From Patescibacteria group bacterium (GTDB lineage: Bacteria > Patescibacteriota > Patescibacteriia > Patescibacteriales > WJLG01), in the NCBI GenBank assembly GCA_028716485.1, contig JAQUPS010000004.1, positions 37,179 to 81,193 of the forward strand: a stretch of DNA of 44,015 nucleotides, in the 5' to 3' direction. The notes under the pieces are model-generated. The model was not told the DNA's origin and did no database searches. It was given only the letters and a program-made list of their open reading frames with translations. Positions 23,568-30,824 of the stretch are shown here, piece by piece; position 1 is the stretch's first letter, and each line of letters opens with the position of its first letter. The position numbers and the translations under genes are program-made.

Positions 23568-23696
23568 TTATCTGATGTGATGAGCCAGCCATATGTAGCC
23601 GGCAACAATAGTTAAAACAGTCCATATTCCCAAAATCCAGACATGGGGGCTTACGGACTTCGGCTTATTTACCAAAGGACGATTTTTTTCTGTCAT
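23568..23696 (-). CDS. 42-residue single-pass membrane protein
   Basis: Not in the ORF track. It starts with ATG after a perfect ggaggt ribosome binding site and reads MTEKNRPLVNKPKSVSPHVW, then a transmembrane helix (ILGIWTVLTIVAGYIWLA) and HHIR. It has its own canonical promoter (23723-23751) and a terminator, which makes it a real monocistronic gene. I do not recognise a family. It is convergent with prfB and divergent from comEC. Topology by charge: cytoplasmic N-terminus, short outside tail with two histidines. Confidence 0.82.
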   Translation of the reverse strand: MTEKNRPLVNKPKSVSPHVWILGIWTVLTIVAGYIWLAHHIR

Positions 23697-23722
23697 AATA
23701 CCTCCGGTTAAAGTGATTTTTA

Positions 23723-23751
23723 ATATTAGCATAGATTATTAATTTTGTCAA
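23723..23751 (-). promoter_or_regulatory. canonical promoter of the 42-residue gene
   Basis: Minus strand: TTGACA, 17-nt spacer, TAATAT. Its -35 box overlaps the A of the comEC ATG on the other strand. Confidence 0.87.
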
Positions 23752-25253
23752 TGATAAAAAGGAGGATTGTTATTTTTATCGCCTGCTGGTTTTTTGCCGG
23801 AGGAATCATTTTTGCCTCATTTTTACCGAGAAATATGATGTTTTTCGGCCTTGATTATTTTGTCGCCGGGACAATATTTACGGTTTTGGCAGCTTGGTTT
23901 TGGAAGAAGAAAAACGCCCGCGCCATTTTGATTTGGGCGGCTTTTTTATTTTTCGGCATCTGGCGTTTTGCCGTCAGTTTGCCGGTTGATTCGCCCAATA
24001 TCATCTCGCATTATAACGGGCAAAAATTAGAATTAATCGGCCTGGTTTCCGCCGAACCGGCTATTAAAGGCAAGAGCCAGAAATTGGAAATAGAAAGCTT
24101 GGAATTAAACAGAAGTTTTTTAGTTGAAGGCAAAGTTTTAGTCGTCGTCGCCGCTTACCCGCAATATGATTTCGGCGATGTTTTGAAAATAACCTGCGCG
24201 CTTAAGCGGCCGGACAAATTGGATGATTTTGATTATGAAAAATATCTGGCTGGCAAGGGAATTTACTCGACTTGCGGTTTCCCCAAAATTTCAGTTTTGT
24301 CAGATGATAATTTATCGCCGCCGGTTTTGGCGGAGAAAAAAAGTTTAACCCTTTTCAACTGGCTGTGGGGAGGAATTTTTAAAGTCAGAGAAAGATTAAG
24401 TTCCACGATCGACAACGGTTTGACCGAACCGGAAGCCGGTCTGCTTAAAGCATTTTTATTGAACGATCCGACCGTGCCGGATGATTTGAATCTATCCTTC
24501 CGCCAGAGCGGCTTGTCGCACATCGTGGCGATTTCCGGCTCCCATATCAGCGAATTGATTGGCATCGCCTTTTTCTGCCTATTATTTTTGGGATTGAACC
24601 GGCGCCATGCTTTCTGGTTTTGCGTGCCGATAATTTTTTTCTACGTGGCCATGGTCGGCGCGCCGGCCTCGGCCTTGCGGGCGGGGATTATGGGTTTTTT
24701 GGTGTTGTTGGCTATGTATCTTGGCCGGTTAAGCCGGCTGGATTATATTTTGGCGATCGCCGGCGCCGCGATGCTTTTATTCAATCCGCTGCTCGTTATC
24801 GCCGACGCCGGTTTTCAATTATCTTTTTTGGCCGTGCTGGGGATGGTTTATCTTTTTCCGATTTTTGATAAATGGCTGTCCGTGTTTTATGAAGAAAAAG
24901 AAAATTCAGCGATAACCCACCCCGTCCTCGCGCGGCGCGAGTCCACCCCTCCTAAGAGGGGAATTAAAATTATTTGCCAGACAGTCGCCCTGACGCTGGC
25001 CGCGCAAGTTTTTACCGCGCCGATTTTAATTTTCGGCTTTCACCAGATTTCTCTGGTCGCCCCGCTCGCCAACCTGTTCGCGCTTTGGGCCGCGCCGTTC
25101 ATTATGATTACCGCTTTTATCGCCATGGGTTTATCGGCAGTAATTCCCGCCGGAGCGATTTATTTTTTCTTGCCCGCCGATATTTTGGTAAAATATTTAA
25201 TCGCCATTGCCGAAATTTCCGCCCAATTGCCGTTTGCCTATTGGAAATTTTAA
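23751..25253 (+). CDS. comEC: ComEC/Rec2 membrane channel without metallo-beta-lactamase domain
   Basis: A 500-residue polytopic protein for uptake of single-stranded DNA across the membrane. Order: two to three N-terminal helices, a DUF4131 soluble region (about 85-190, GQKLELIGLVSAEP ... DFDYEKYLAGKGIYSTC), then the Competence domain with GLSHIVAISGSHISELIG, GAPASALRAGIMGFL and ADAGFQLSFLAVLGMVYL. It stops at AYWKF, so the C-terminal nuclease-like MBL domain of full ComEC (~750 residues) is absent. ATG at 23751 is preferred to the upstream TTG. A family A element is read in frame (about 388-405) between transmembrane helices. Confidence 0.93.
   Translation: MIKRRIVIFIACWFFAGGIIFASFLPRNMMFFGLDYFVAGTIFTVLAAWFWKKKNARAILIWAAFLFFGIWRFAVSLPVDSPNIISHYNGQKLELIGLVSAEPAIKGKSQKLEIESLELNRSFLVEGKVLVVVAAYPQYDFGDVLKITCALKRPDKLDDFDYEKYLAGKGIYSTCGFPKISVLSDDNLSPPVLAEKKSLTLFNWLWGGIFKVRERLSSTIDNGLTEPEAGLLKAFLLNDPTVPDDLNLSFRQSGLSHIVAISGSHISELIGIAFFCLLFLGLNRRHAFWFCVPIIFFYVAMVGAPASALRAGIMGFLVLLAMYLGRLSRLDYILAIAGAAMLLFNPLLVIADAGFQLSFLAVLGMVYLFPIFDKWLSVFYEEKENSAITHPVLARRESTPPKRGIKIICQTVALTLAAQVFTAPILIFGFHQISLVAPLANLFALWAAPFIMITAFIAMGLSAVIPAGAIYFFLPADILVKYLIAIAEISAQLPFAYWKF
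24914..24965 (-). repeat. family A element inside comEC
   Basis: Inverse orientation: aacccaccccgtc, second stem ctcgcgcggcgcgag, then tccacccctcctaagagggg. Read in frame as THPVLARRESTPPKRGI. Confidence 0.88.
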
Positions 25254-25306
25254 TTATTTTATGTCAATAGGCAAGTTTAAGCGGAAAAGGTATAATTTTA
25301 GCAACA

Positions 25307-25369
25307 AGTAGTATGTAGTAAGTAGTAAGGTTTTAGACCATGCCACTTACTACTTGCTACATACTACAA
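25307..25369. repeat. inverted repeat of the word gtagtatgtag
   Basis: Left gtagtatgtagtaagtagta; right tacttgctacatactac with ccacttac. It ends at the ATG of the secreted unknown. A TATAAT at 25291-25296 would place it in the leader. A sister motif precedes murJ. Confidence 0.7.
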
Positions 25370-25370
25370 A

Positions 25371-26834
25371 ATGTTTAGCTTCCGCCTAATTTTAAGAATT
25401 TCATGGATAACTGCCTTGCTCGCGGCGGTTTTCGTGTTGGCTTGGCTGGCCGTCGTTCCGAGCGGAAAAATAACTTATTTTTCAAATTTCAAGGGTTATA
25501 ACGATTTTATCGGCCAGCTGACGCCCAAGGAAAGAATAGTCGCTGAATCAGACGGGACGCAGGATATTATCGGCAATCCGGCTTATTTTACTCTGCGCAC
25601 GGCAAGGCCGTTCAACGAAGCGAAAATAACGATAAAGTTTCAGACTGATCCGAATTTGCCGATTGTCGAGGCCGGAGTTTCCAAGGACGGCCGCACTTGG
25701 CAATATGATTTACAGCCGCTTTACAATGCCAAATTGGAAGATCTGATGAAAAATTGGAGCGTGCTCCGGCAAGGCGATTTGGTGCTATTGCAACTAACCC
25801 AAAAATTCGCGACAGTGAATGATTTTTTGAAAAATCCGCCGGCGATGGACAAAGTCGCTTTATATAATTATGATTGGAAAAATAATTACATCCTACCCGA
25901 TTATCAGCCGCAAAATTCAACTTCGACGATGTGTCGGCCGCTGGTCGGCGCTTATCAGTTTTATACTTATCTTAAAAATGAAAATTTGGCCGATGATTTT
26001 GTTTTTCAGGACTTGAATAAAAATCTCGACCCTGATCCGATCGATGTCAATGTTTATTATAATGACAAGCTGATCGACAGCGAGCATCTTGATGACGATG
26101 GAATCACTAATGACAGCGGGGCGCAGAAACCTTGGCGTCATTTGAAATTAAATTTGGCCAACTTGCCCGAGGGCGTTTACAAAATCGACGTTCGCGCCAA
26201 TGGCGATATCGTCACCAGGACAATTACTACCGGCCAAAGCAAAATGGCGTTTATCAATAATCTGCCTCTGGCCGATGCGCCGGAAGTTTCCTGCGGGAGA
26301 AATTTATTCACCGACGGCCGGACGCTTTCGGCGCAGACTTCGCATCCGGCTAAACTCGAGAAAATAAAAATTATCAAGGGTGGCGGAGCGACATCTTCCA
26401 GTGAAGAATTGGATATCAGCCAAACTTATAAAATTTTCACCGTCAATAATCTGCCGGTTTCCGGAAGCCGAATAATTCTGGCCAACGACGGTATCGCGCT
26501 TTCCTCTGACGGGCTTTTTTCTTTTTCCGCCGCGCAAATGATTGACCCGCGCGTCAAGGACGTTGACGCCGATTTTAATGCCGACCTCGAAGGTGTGGAT
26601 TATATCCTGGCGCGCTACGCGCCGCCGGTTAAACAGGGCGATTGGCTTATCGCGCAAGCGGATTTTGATTTGAGCAACGCTTTCCGCAAGTGGAATAAAT
26701 ATTATTTTTTAATTTCCGCGCCCGGACTTTCCACGGATGATGGCATTAACGACAAAACGCGGATAAAAGAAATCAAGATTGATCTGACCGGCACTTCGCT
26801 CTGGGAAAAAATCAGTAAAATATTTAGGAAATAA
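25371..26834 (+). CDS. membrane-anchored exported protein of unknown function
   Basis: A 487-residue protein with one N-terminal transmembrane helix (about 10-30, SWITALLAAVFVLAWLAVV) and a long, mostly beta extracytoplasmic part. I do not recognise a named domain. Regular acidic segments (DLNKNLDPDPIDVNVYYN, DSEHLDDDGITNDSG) could bind calcium. It is separated from the GT-C-like gene by 1 nt, so the two form an operon and may act together on surface polysaccharide or glycoprotein (inference). Confidence 0.8.
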   Translation: MFSFRLILRISWITALLAAVFVLAWLAVVPSGKITYFSNFKGYNDFIGQLTPKERIVAESDGTQDIIGNPAYFTLRTARPFNEAKITIKFQTDPNLPIVEAGVSKDGRTWQYDLQPLYNAKLEDLMKNWSVLRQGDLVLLQLTQKFATVNDFLKNPPAMDKVALYNYDWKNNYILPDYQPQNSTSTMCRPLVGAYQFYTYLKNENLADDFVFQDLNKNLDPDPIDVNVYYNDKLIDSEHLDDDGITNDSGAQKPWRHLKLNLANLPEGVYKIDVRANGDIVTRTITTGQSKMAFINNLPLADAPEVSCGRNLFTDGRTLSAQTSHPAKLEKIKIIKGGGATSSSEELDISQTYKIFTVNNLPVSGSRIILANDGIALSSDGLFSFSAAQMIDPRVKDVDADFNADLEGVDYILARYAPPVKQGDWLIAQADFDLSNAFRKWNKYYFLISAPGLSTDDGINDKTRIKEIKIDLTGTSLWEKISKIFRK

Positions 26835-26835
26835 A

Positions 26836-28614
26836 ATGATTAACTGGTTAAAAAAATCCGCCTTCGCCTCGCCAAAGCCCGACCGGGCGGTGGCGGGCTT
26901 CGCCAAGGCTTCCCCCTCCGCCGAAGCTTTGGAGGACAAGATGGCGGACAAGAAAGAAAATTTCGCGCCGCTGGCAATATTTATTCTGGCGGTCTTGCCG
27001 TTTGTTTTCAATCTGCGCGGTTTTTTCGTTTCCGACGATTGGGATTTTCTGACGCAAGTTGCCAATCCGCATCAGCCGCTCTGGCGCTATTTTTTCACTA
27101 ATTATGTCGGCACGCATGCCGGCGGTTCTTATCGCCCGCTGGTAGTTTGGTTCTGGGCGGCTGCTTATCACTTTTTCCAGCTTAATTATTTTTGGTATCA
27201 CCTGGTTCAGATTTTTTTCCACGCGGCTAACGCGGTTTTATTATATTTCATTGTTCTGAATTTTTTCCAGCCGGAGAAAAAACAAGAGCGTTTTATTTTG
27301 GCGGCGATCGCCGCGGTTATTTTTGCGATTTTGCCGAATCATTCCGAGGCCGTGGCCTGGATTGCGGCCGTTAACGATCCGCTTTGCGCCTTTTTTTATC
27401 TGGCAAGCTTATTGTCGCTGCTTCTTTGTTTAAAATTCGCGAAAGCCAAATATTGGCTGTACGCCGCTTCGCTGTTATTTTTTTCCGCCGCCATTTTTAC
27501 CAAAGAAATGGCAATGTCGCTGCCGTTTATTGTTTTAATTTTTGCCGGATATTATTTTTGGCAGCAGCGCGAGAGAGCGGCCAAGATTTTAATCGCCACC
27601 CCGTATTTTATAATTTTGGCCGGATATTTTTGGCTGCGCTATCGCGCCATTGGTTTATTTTTCGGCTATTACGGCGAAACGCATTTACATTTGGGGCTGG
27701 CTAAAATCGCGGCAGATTGCGCTGATATTGTTATTGGTTTTGTGTTAAGCGATAAGGCGCGCGCGGTTTTTTCGCTCTGGCTTAATAATAATTTAGTGAT
27801 TATTTCGGTAATTTTCTCATTGCTTTTAGTTTGGCTGATTTATTTGACTTGGAAAAAGAAATGGGCGGCCTGGCCTTGGCTGATATTTTTATCATTGCTT
27901 GTCAGTTTGGCGCCGGTGGCCAGTCTTGGCGTTAATTTGACGCGAACATATTTTAGCGAAGAAGGCGAGCGCTACGGTTATCTGCCATCGATATTTTTCG
28001 CGACAATCGCCGCCGCGCTGATTATCGCCCGCTGGAAAAAAATTAAGCATAGATTGCCTTGCCGGATTATTTTTCCTATAATTATTTGTCTGCTGGCCGT
28101 TGGTTTGGCCGGACAGTTATTGATAAAAAATTGGCGCTTTGCGGAGGCGGCGGCAGTCGCGCAAAAAACGCTGCAAGGCGCGGTAACGGAAATGCGGCAG
28201 GGCAATTATGCCGGAGTATTATTTTTCGGCTTGCCGGATAATTTTCATGGCGCGCCGATCTTCCGCAACGGCTGGCAGGAAGCCATTGATTTTTATCTGC
28301 CCAAGCCGCCGATAATTCTCGCGCCATTCAATCGCACGGCTTATGAATTGAATCAGAAATTTTTCGTGACAAAGATCAATCATTCCGATTATGATTATTC
28401 CGGCGAGAATAAAGCCAAATCGATTTTGGCTAAGCCGGAATTTATTTCTGCCGATTATTCGACAGTCCTTTCCGACTATGTTTATGAGCCGGCCGGCAGC
28501 GATGATCGTTATTTCGGCGGCAGCTTGGCCGTCTATTTGTCGGATAAGCTGGCGGCTAATCCGCAAGTTGGCCTGTTTTTCTGGAACGGAGAAGAGTGGG
28601 AAATTAGAAATTAG
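26836..28614 (+). CDS. GT-C type (PMT/GT39-like) membrane glycosyltransferase, putative
   Basis: A 592-residue protein with about 11-12 transmembrane helices. After the first helix the loop has the acidic motif SDDWDF, the expected catalytic position of GT-C enzymes that use lipid-linked sugars, followed by SYRPLVVWFWAAAYHFF and PNHSEAVAWIAAVNDP, common in CPR and bacterial GT39/TMTC-like proteins. A C-terminal soluble part (about 435-592) is probably outside. The N-terminal ~40 residues come largely from nested family B repeats (GFAKASPSAEALEDKMADKK). The sugar and acceptor are unknown. Confidence 0.8.
   Translation: MINWLKKSAFASPKPDRAVAGFAKASPSAEALEDKMADKKENFAPLAIFILAVLPFVFNLRGFFVSDDWDFLTQVANPHQPLWRYFFTNYVGTHAGGSYRPLVVWFWAAAYHFFQLNYFWYHLVQIFFHAANAVLLYFIVLNFFQPEKKQERFILAAIAAVIFAILPNHSEAVAWIAAVNDPLCAFFYLASLLSLLLCLKFAKAKYWLYAASLLFFSAAIFTKEMAMSLPFIVLIFAGYYFWQQRERAAKILIATPYFIILAGYFWLRYRAIGLFFGYYGETHLHLGLAKIAADCADIVIGFVLSDKARAVFSLWLNNNLVIISVIFSLLLVWLIYLTWKKKWAAWPWLIFLSLLVSLAPVASLGVNLTRTYFSEEGERYGYLPSIFFATIAAALIIARWKKIKHRLPCRIIFPIIICLLAVGLAGQLLIKNWRFAEAAAVAQKTLQGAVTEMRQGNYAGVLFFGLPDNFHGAPIFRNGWQEAIDFYLPKPPIILAPFNRTAYELNQKFFVTKINHSDYDYSGENKAKSILAKPEFISADYSTVLSDYVYEPAGSDDRYFGGSLAVYLSDKLAANPQVGLFFWNGEEWEIRN
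26857..26952 (+). repeat. nested/degenerate family B copies at the 5' end of the GT-C gene
   Basis: Contains gcgggcttcgccaaggcttc and cctccgccgaagctttggagg + acaagatggcggacaag. All in frame, giving an extended N-terminus. Confidence 0.7.
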
Positions 28615-28665
28615 ATATTGGAAATTAGAAATAAATATAGAATTTCCAATTTAAAATTTCCTGTA
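28603..28665. repeat. inverted repeat of ggaaattag word
   Basis: ggaaattagaaattagatat and attggaaattag face aatttccaatttaaaatttc. It overlaps the last codons of the GT-C gene and precedes the 60-residue gene. Confidence 0.55.
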
Positions 28666-28668
28666 ATT

Positions 28669-28851
28669 ATGAAATCAAAAATTATCATCGAGGAACTATT
28701 TTATTTTCTTTCCGCGTCACTGGCGGTATTTTTCCCGATGGAATTGTTTTGGCCACGAATCGTTTTGGCTTATCTTAATTTGAATTGGCTGGTTTTGCTT
28801 TGGGTTATAGCCGGCGTTGCTGTCTTAATTTTGCCTCGCGAAGATAAATAA
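28669..28851 (+). CDS. 60-residue membrane protein
   Basis: The ORF track starts 17 codons earlier inside a repeat; the ATG at 28669 is preferred. Two hydrophobic helices (about 10-28 ELFYFLSASLAVFFPMELF, and 36-55 LNLNWLVLLWVIAGVAVLIL) end in PREDK. No family recognised. It follows the GT-C gene by 54 nt and could be its small partner. Confidence 0.65.
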   Translation: MKSKIIIEELFYFLSASLAVFFPMELFWPRIVLAYLNLNWLVLLWVIAGVAVLILPREDK

Positions 28852-28857
28852 AAATTA

Positions 28858-28886
28858 TTGCCTCGATGCCTGATAATTGCTATAAT
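28858..28886 (+). promoter_or_regulatory. extended -10 promoter
   Basis: TTGCCT, 17-nt spacer with TGC before TATAAT; transcription would start about 20 nt before the ATG at 28912. Confidence 0.8.
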
Positions 28887-28911
28887 TTAAGCAGATTAAC
28901 GGATTTATTTT

Positions 28912-29823
28912 ATGAATAATTGCGAAAAGCCGTTCGGTTATAATACCGCGGAAAAGATGAAGAAAACTCCCGAGGAGCTTCGTTATGATTTGGGCTGCCT
29001 GATGGCCGATATCGCGGAAGGCGTTAATAAGGAGTTCGGCAACGAGAAAGTTTTAAACGATGACGCCAGCGTCAATATGCGCCAATGGCAGAGAAAGTTC
29101 GGCGGCGAATATTCCAAGGAAGATGTTAAGTCCGACGAAGACATGGTGCGCGGAAAAAAGTTTTTGTTCAGCGGTTTGTCGGATTTGCCTGCCGGAGCGG
29201 ACAAAGATGCGAAAGTCGCGGCCTGGGAAAAAAGAAGGGAAGTGAGCAAGCCGGCGTTGCTGGAATTGGCGACTACGGCGATTTTCCATAAAGTTTTGGG
29301 AGAAAAATTTATGGTCGTACGTTCCGCGACTTTTGATGATTATGAAAATGGCGTGGATAATATAATTATCAACAAGCAAACCGGCGATGTGGTTTGCGCC
29401 TTTGACGAGGTTAGAGAAAATGCCGCGGCTAACCGCAAAATCCGCGAGGATGAGATCGAAGAAAGAACCCGCACCGAAGAGAAGGCGGAAAAAATCAAGC
29501 GCAAAGCGAAATCCGGCGGGACAAAAATTAAATACGGTTTTGGCCTGGAAGCGGGAAAATTGATTAAAAAACAGATAACCGGCGTGCCGATGTTTTATCT
29601 TTCCGTCGAAGCCGCGGAACTTGATGAGCTTTTGGAAAAAATGGATTATGATTCCGAACAGCCCAACGCCGCCGAGCTGGAAGTTTTTGACAAGCTGGTC
29701 GCATCGCTTGAGAGCCAAGTCGAGATGTTAAAACAAGAAAAAATTCATCCGGACGTGGCGCGCAACCTGGCTAATTTTGAAAAATCATTAATAGAAATTA
29801 GAGAAACGAGGAATAAATTTTAG
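28912..29823 (+). CDS. conserved-looking soluble protein of unknown function
   Basis: A 303-residue soluble protein without a recognised domain. N-terminal helical region (PEELRYDLGCLMADIAEGVN), a central mixed segment MVVRSATFDDYENGVDNIII + NKQTGDVVCAFDEV whose D-x(n)-D...FDEV pattern faintly recalls PD-(D/E)XK nucleases, a charged helix (EEKAEKIKRKAKSGG), and a helical C-terminus with PDVARNLANFEKSL. The nuclease idea is weak. It has a clear promoter and no Shine-Dalgarno. Four family A units follow directly. Confidence 0.75.
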   Translation: MNNCEKPFGYNTAEKMKKTPEELRYDLGCLMADIAEGVNKEFGNEKVLNDDASVNMRQWQRKFGGEYSKEDVKSDEDMVRGKKFLFSGLSDLPAGADKDAKVAAWEKRREVSKPALLELATTAIFHKVLGEKFMVVRSATFDDYENGVDNIIINKQTGDVVCAFDEVRENAAANRKIREDEIEERTRTEEKAEKIKRKAKSGGTKIKYGFGLEAGKLIKKQITGVPMFYLSVEAAELDELLEKMDYDSEQPNAAELEVFDKLVASLESQVEMLKQEKIHPDVARNLANFEKSLIEIRETRNKF

Positions 29824-29830
29824 ATAAATA

Positions 29831-30020
29831 TTCCCCTCCTTGGAGGGGTGGATCGCCGCCTCGGCGAGACGGGGTGGGTTTTCCCCTCCTTGGAGGGGTG
29901 GATCGCCGCCTCGGCGAGACGGGGTGGGTTTTCCCCTCCTTGGAGGGGTGGATCGCCGCCTCGGTGAGACGGGGTGGGTTTTCCCCTCCTTGGAGGGGTG
30001 GCCGAAGGCCGGGGTGGGTT
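29831..30020 (+). repeat. four tandem family A units
   Basis: Three 50-bp units (29831, 29881, 29931) with first hairpin ttcccctccttggaggggtg, second stem tcgccgcctcggcga and end gacggggtgggtt. The third differs by one base (tcggtga). A fourth, 40-bp variant has gccgaaggccggggtggg. The main unit contains no TAA, TAG or TGA on either strand. They end about 30 nt upstream of the DUF559 gene. Confidence 0.95.
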
Positions 30021-30053
30021 TCAATAAATAATAATAACCAATTAAGAGGGAAA

Positions 30054-30476
30054 ATGTTTAAAAGAAAAATATTTCCTTGCAATCCAAAATTAATGGAATT
30101 TGCCAAGAAATTAAGGAAGCAAGGAATTTTATCAGAAGTAATTTTGTGGCATCATTTAAAAGGCGGCAAGAGGCTTGGTTATGATTTTCATCGCCAGAAA
30201 CCGATTTATGATTACATCGTCGATTTTTTCTCGCCTGATTTGATGCTGGCGATTGAAATTGACGGCGTGTCGCATGGATATAAAAATGATCAAGATGAAG
30301 AAAGAGACGGGCGACTTGGCCAGTTAGGCATTAAAGTTTTAAGATTTACCGATAGTAGTGTTAAAAATAATTTGGATGGAGTTTTGGACGAGATAGATTG
30401 TTGGATAAAAGACAATTTTCAAACCCACCCCGTCAGGCCGCGGCGGCCTGCCACCCCTCCCAGGAGGGGAATATAA
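30054..30476 (+). CDS. DUF559 (Vsr-like) endonuclease-domain protein
   Basis: A 140-residue protein of the DUF559 group, related to Vsr/PD-(D/E)XK nucleases. Family pattern: AKKLRKQGILSEVILWHHLK, then YDFHRQKPIYDYIVDFF, and LAIEIDGVSHGYKNDQDEERD, ending LGIKVLRFTDSSVKNNLDGV. Likely active-site residues are E28, D57, E68 and D70/H74. The start is ATG 30054 (after gaggg), not the repeat-derived start of the ORF track. The last 17 residues (THPVRPRRPATPPRRGI) are encoded by an inverted family A element. Four direct family A units lie just upstream, so the gene is bracketed by inverted copies. Its job is unknown; a role in moving the repeats is a hypothesis. Confidence 0.88.
   Translation: MFKRKIFPCNPKLMEFAKKLRKQGILSEVILWHHLKGGKRLGYDFHRQKPIYDYIVDFFSPDLMLAIEIDGVSHGYKNDQDEERDGRLGQLGIKVLRFTDSSVKNNLDGVLDEIDCWIKDNFQTHPVRPRRPATPPRRGI
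30421..30472 (-). repeat. family A element forming the DUF559 C-terminus
   Basis: aaacccaccccgt, second stem caggccgcggcggcctg, ccacccctcccaggagggg, inverse to the four units at 29831-30020. Confidence 0.92.
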
Positions 30477-30516
30477 ATAAAAAAGCGCCGGGAACTCGAG
30501 GTGAGTTTCGGCGCAA
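30476..30516 (-). terminator. terminator of the minus-strand 73-residue gene
   Basis: Minus strand: gcgccg...cggcgc stem with an inner act/agt pairing, then ttttttatt. Confidence 0.75.
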
Positions 30517-30527
30517 TGGCGGTTGGT

Positions 30528-30749
30528 TTAACGATTTTTAAGTAAAACTATACATTCAACAAGAACAACCTTAAGTTGATCGATGATACCAATTAGTATC
30601 AAGGACAATCCAGCAGCGAGGGCTGCTATTTGCAGTATTGTCCAGAATGGGATGAATATAACAAAGGAAATTAAGAAGCGTCCAGCAATCGTTTCTAAGG
30701 TAGAAAAGACTACTGCCTTTTTATACATAGCCGACATTTCATTTTTCAT
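30528..30749 (-). CDS. 73-residue two-helix membrane protein
   Basis: Starts at ATG after aggaggt, with its own promoter and terminator, so probably real. N-terminal basic/soluble 15 residues (MKNEMSAMYKKAVVF), then two hydrophobic helices (about 24-45 FLISFVIFIPFWTILQIAALAA and 46-66 GLSLILIGIIDQLKVVLVECI). No family recognised. It is divergent from the acetyl-CoA synthetase gene. Confidence 0.75.
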   Translation of the reverse strand: MKNEMSAMYKKAVVFSTLETIAGRFLISFVIFIPFWTILQIAALAAGLSLILIGIIDQLKVVLVECIVLLKNR

Positions 30750-30790
30750 ATAACCTCCTGAAAAATTGTTTAAGGTGCGTTTCTAATAAA

Positions 30791-30819
30791 ATTATTTCAT
30801 ACTTTACTAACTTTGTCAA
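30791..30819 (-). promoter_or_regulatory. promoter of the 73-residue gene
   Basis: Minus strand: TTGACA, 17-nt spacer, AATAAT, about 40 nt before the ATG. Confidence 0.75.
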
Positions 30820-30824
30820 GTGCT

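Noticed and set aside
29053-29718. 221-residue minus-strand ORF
   Set aside because: It lies wholly inside the promoter-bearing plus-strand gene 28912-29823 and has the Phe/Arg-rich composition of an antisense shadow.
29831-30020. Possible CRISPR array
   Set aside because: The 50-bp units are directly adjacent without unique spacers, and no cas gene is nearby.
29788-30106. Minus-strand Pro/Arg-rich ORFs over the tandem repeats
   Set aside because: They are translations of the stop-free family A units, not genes.
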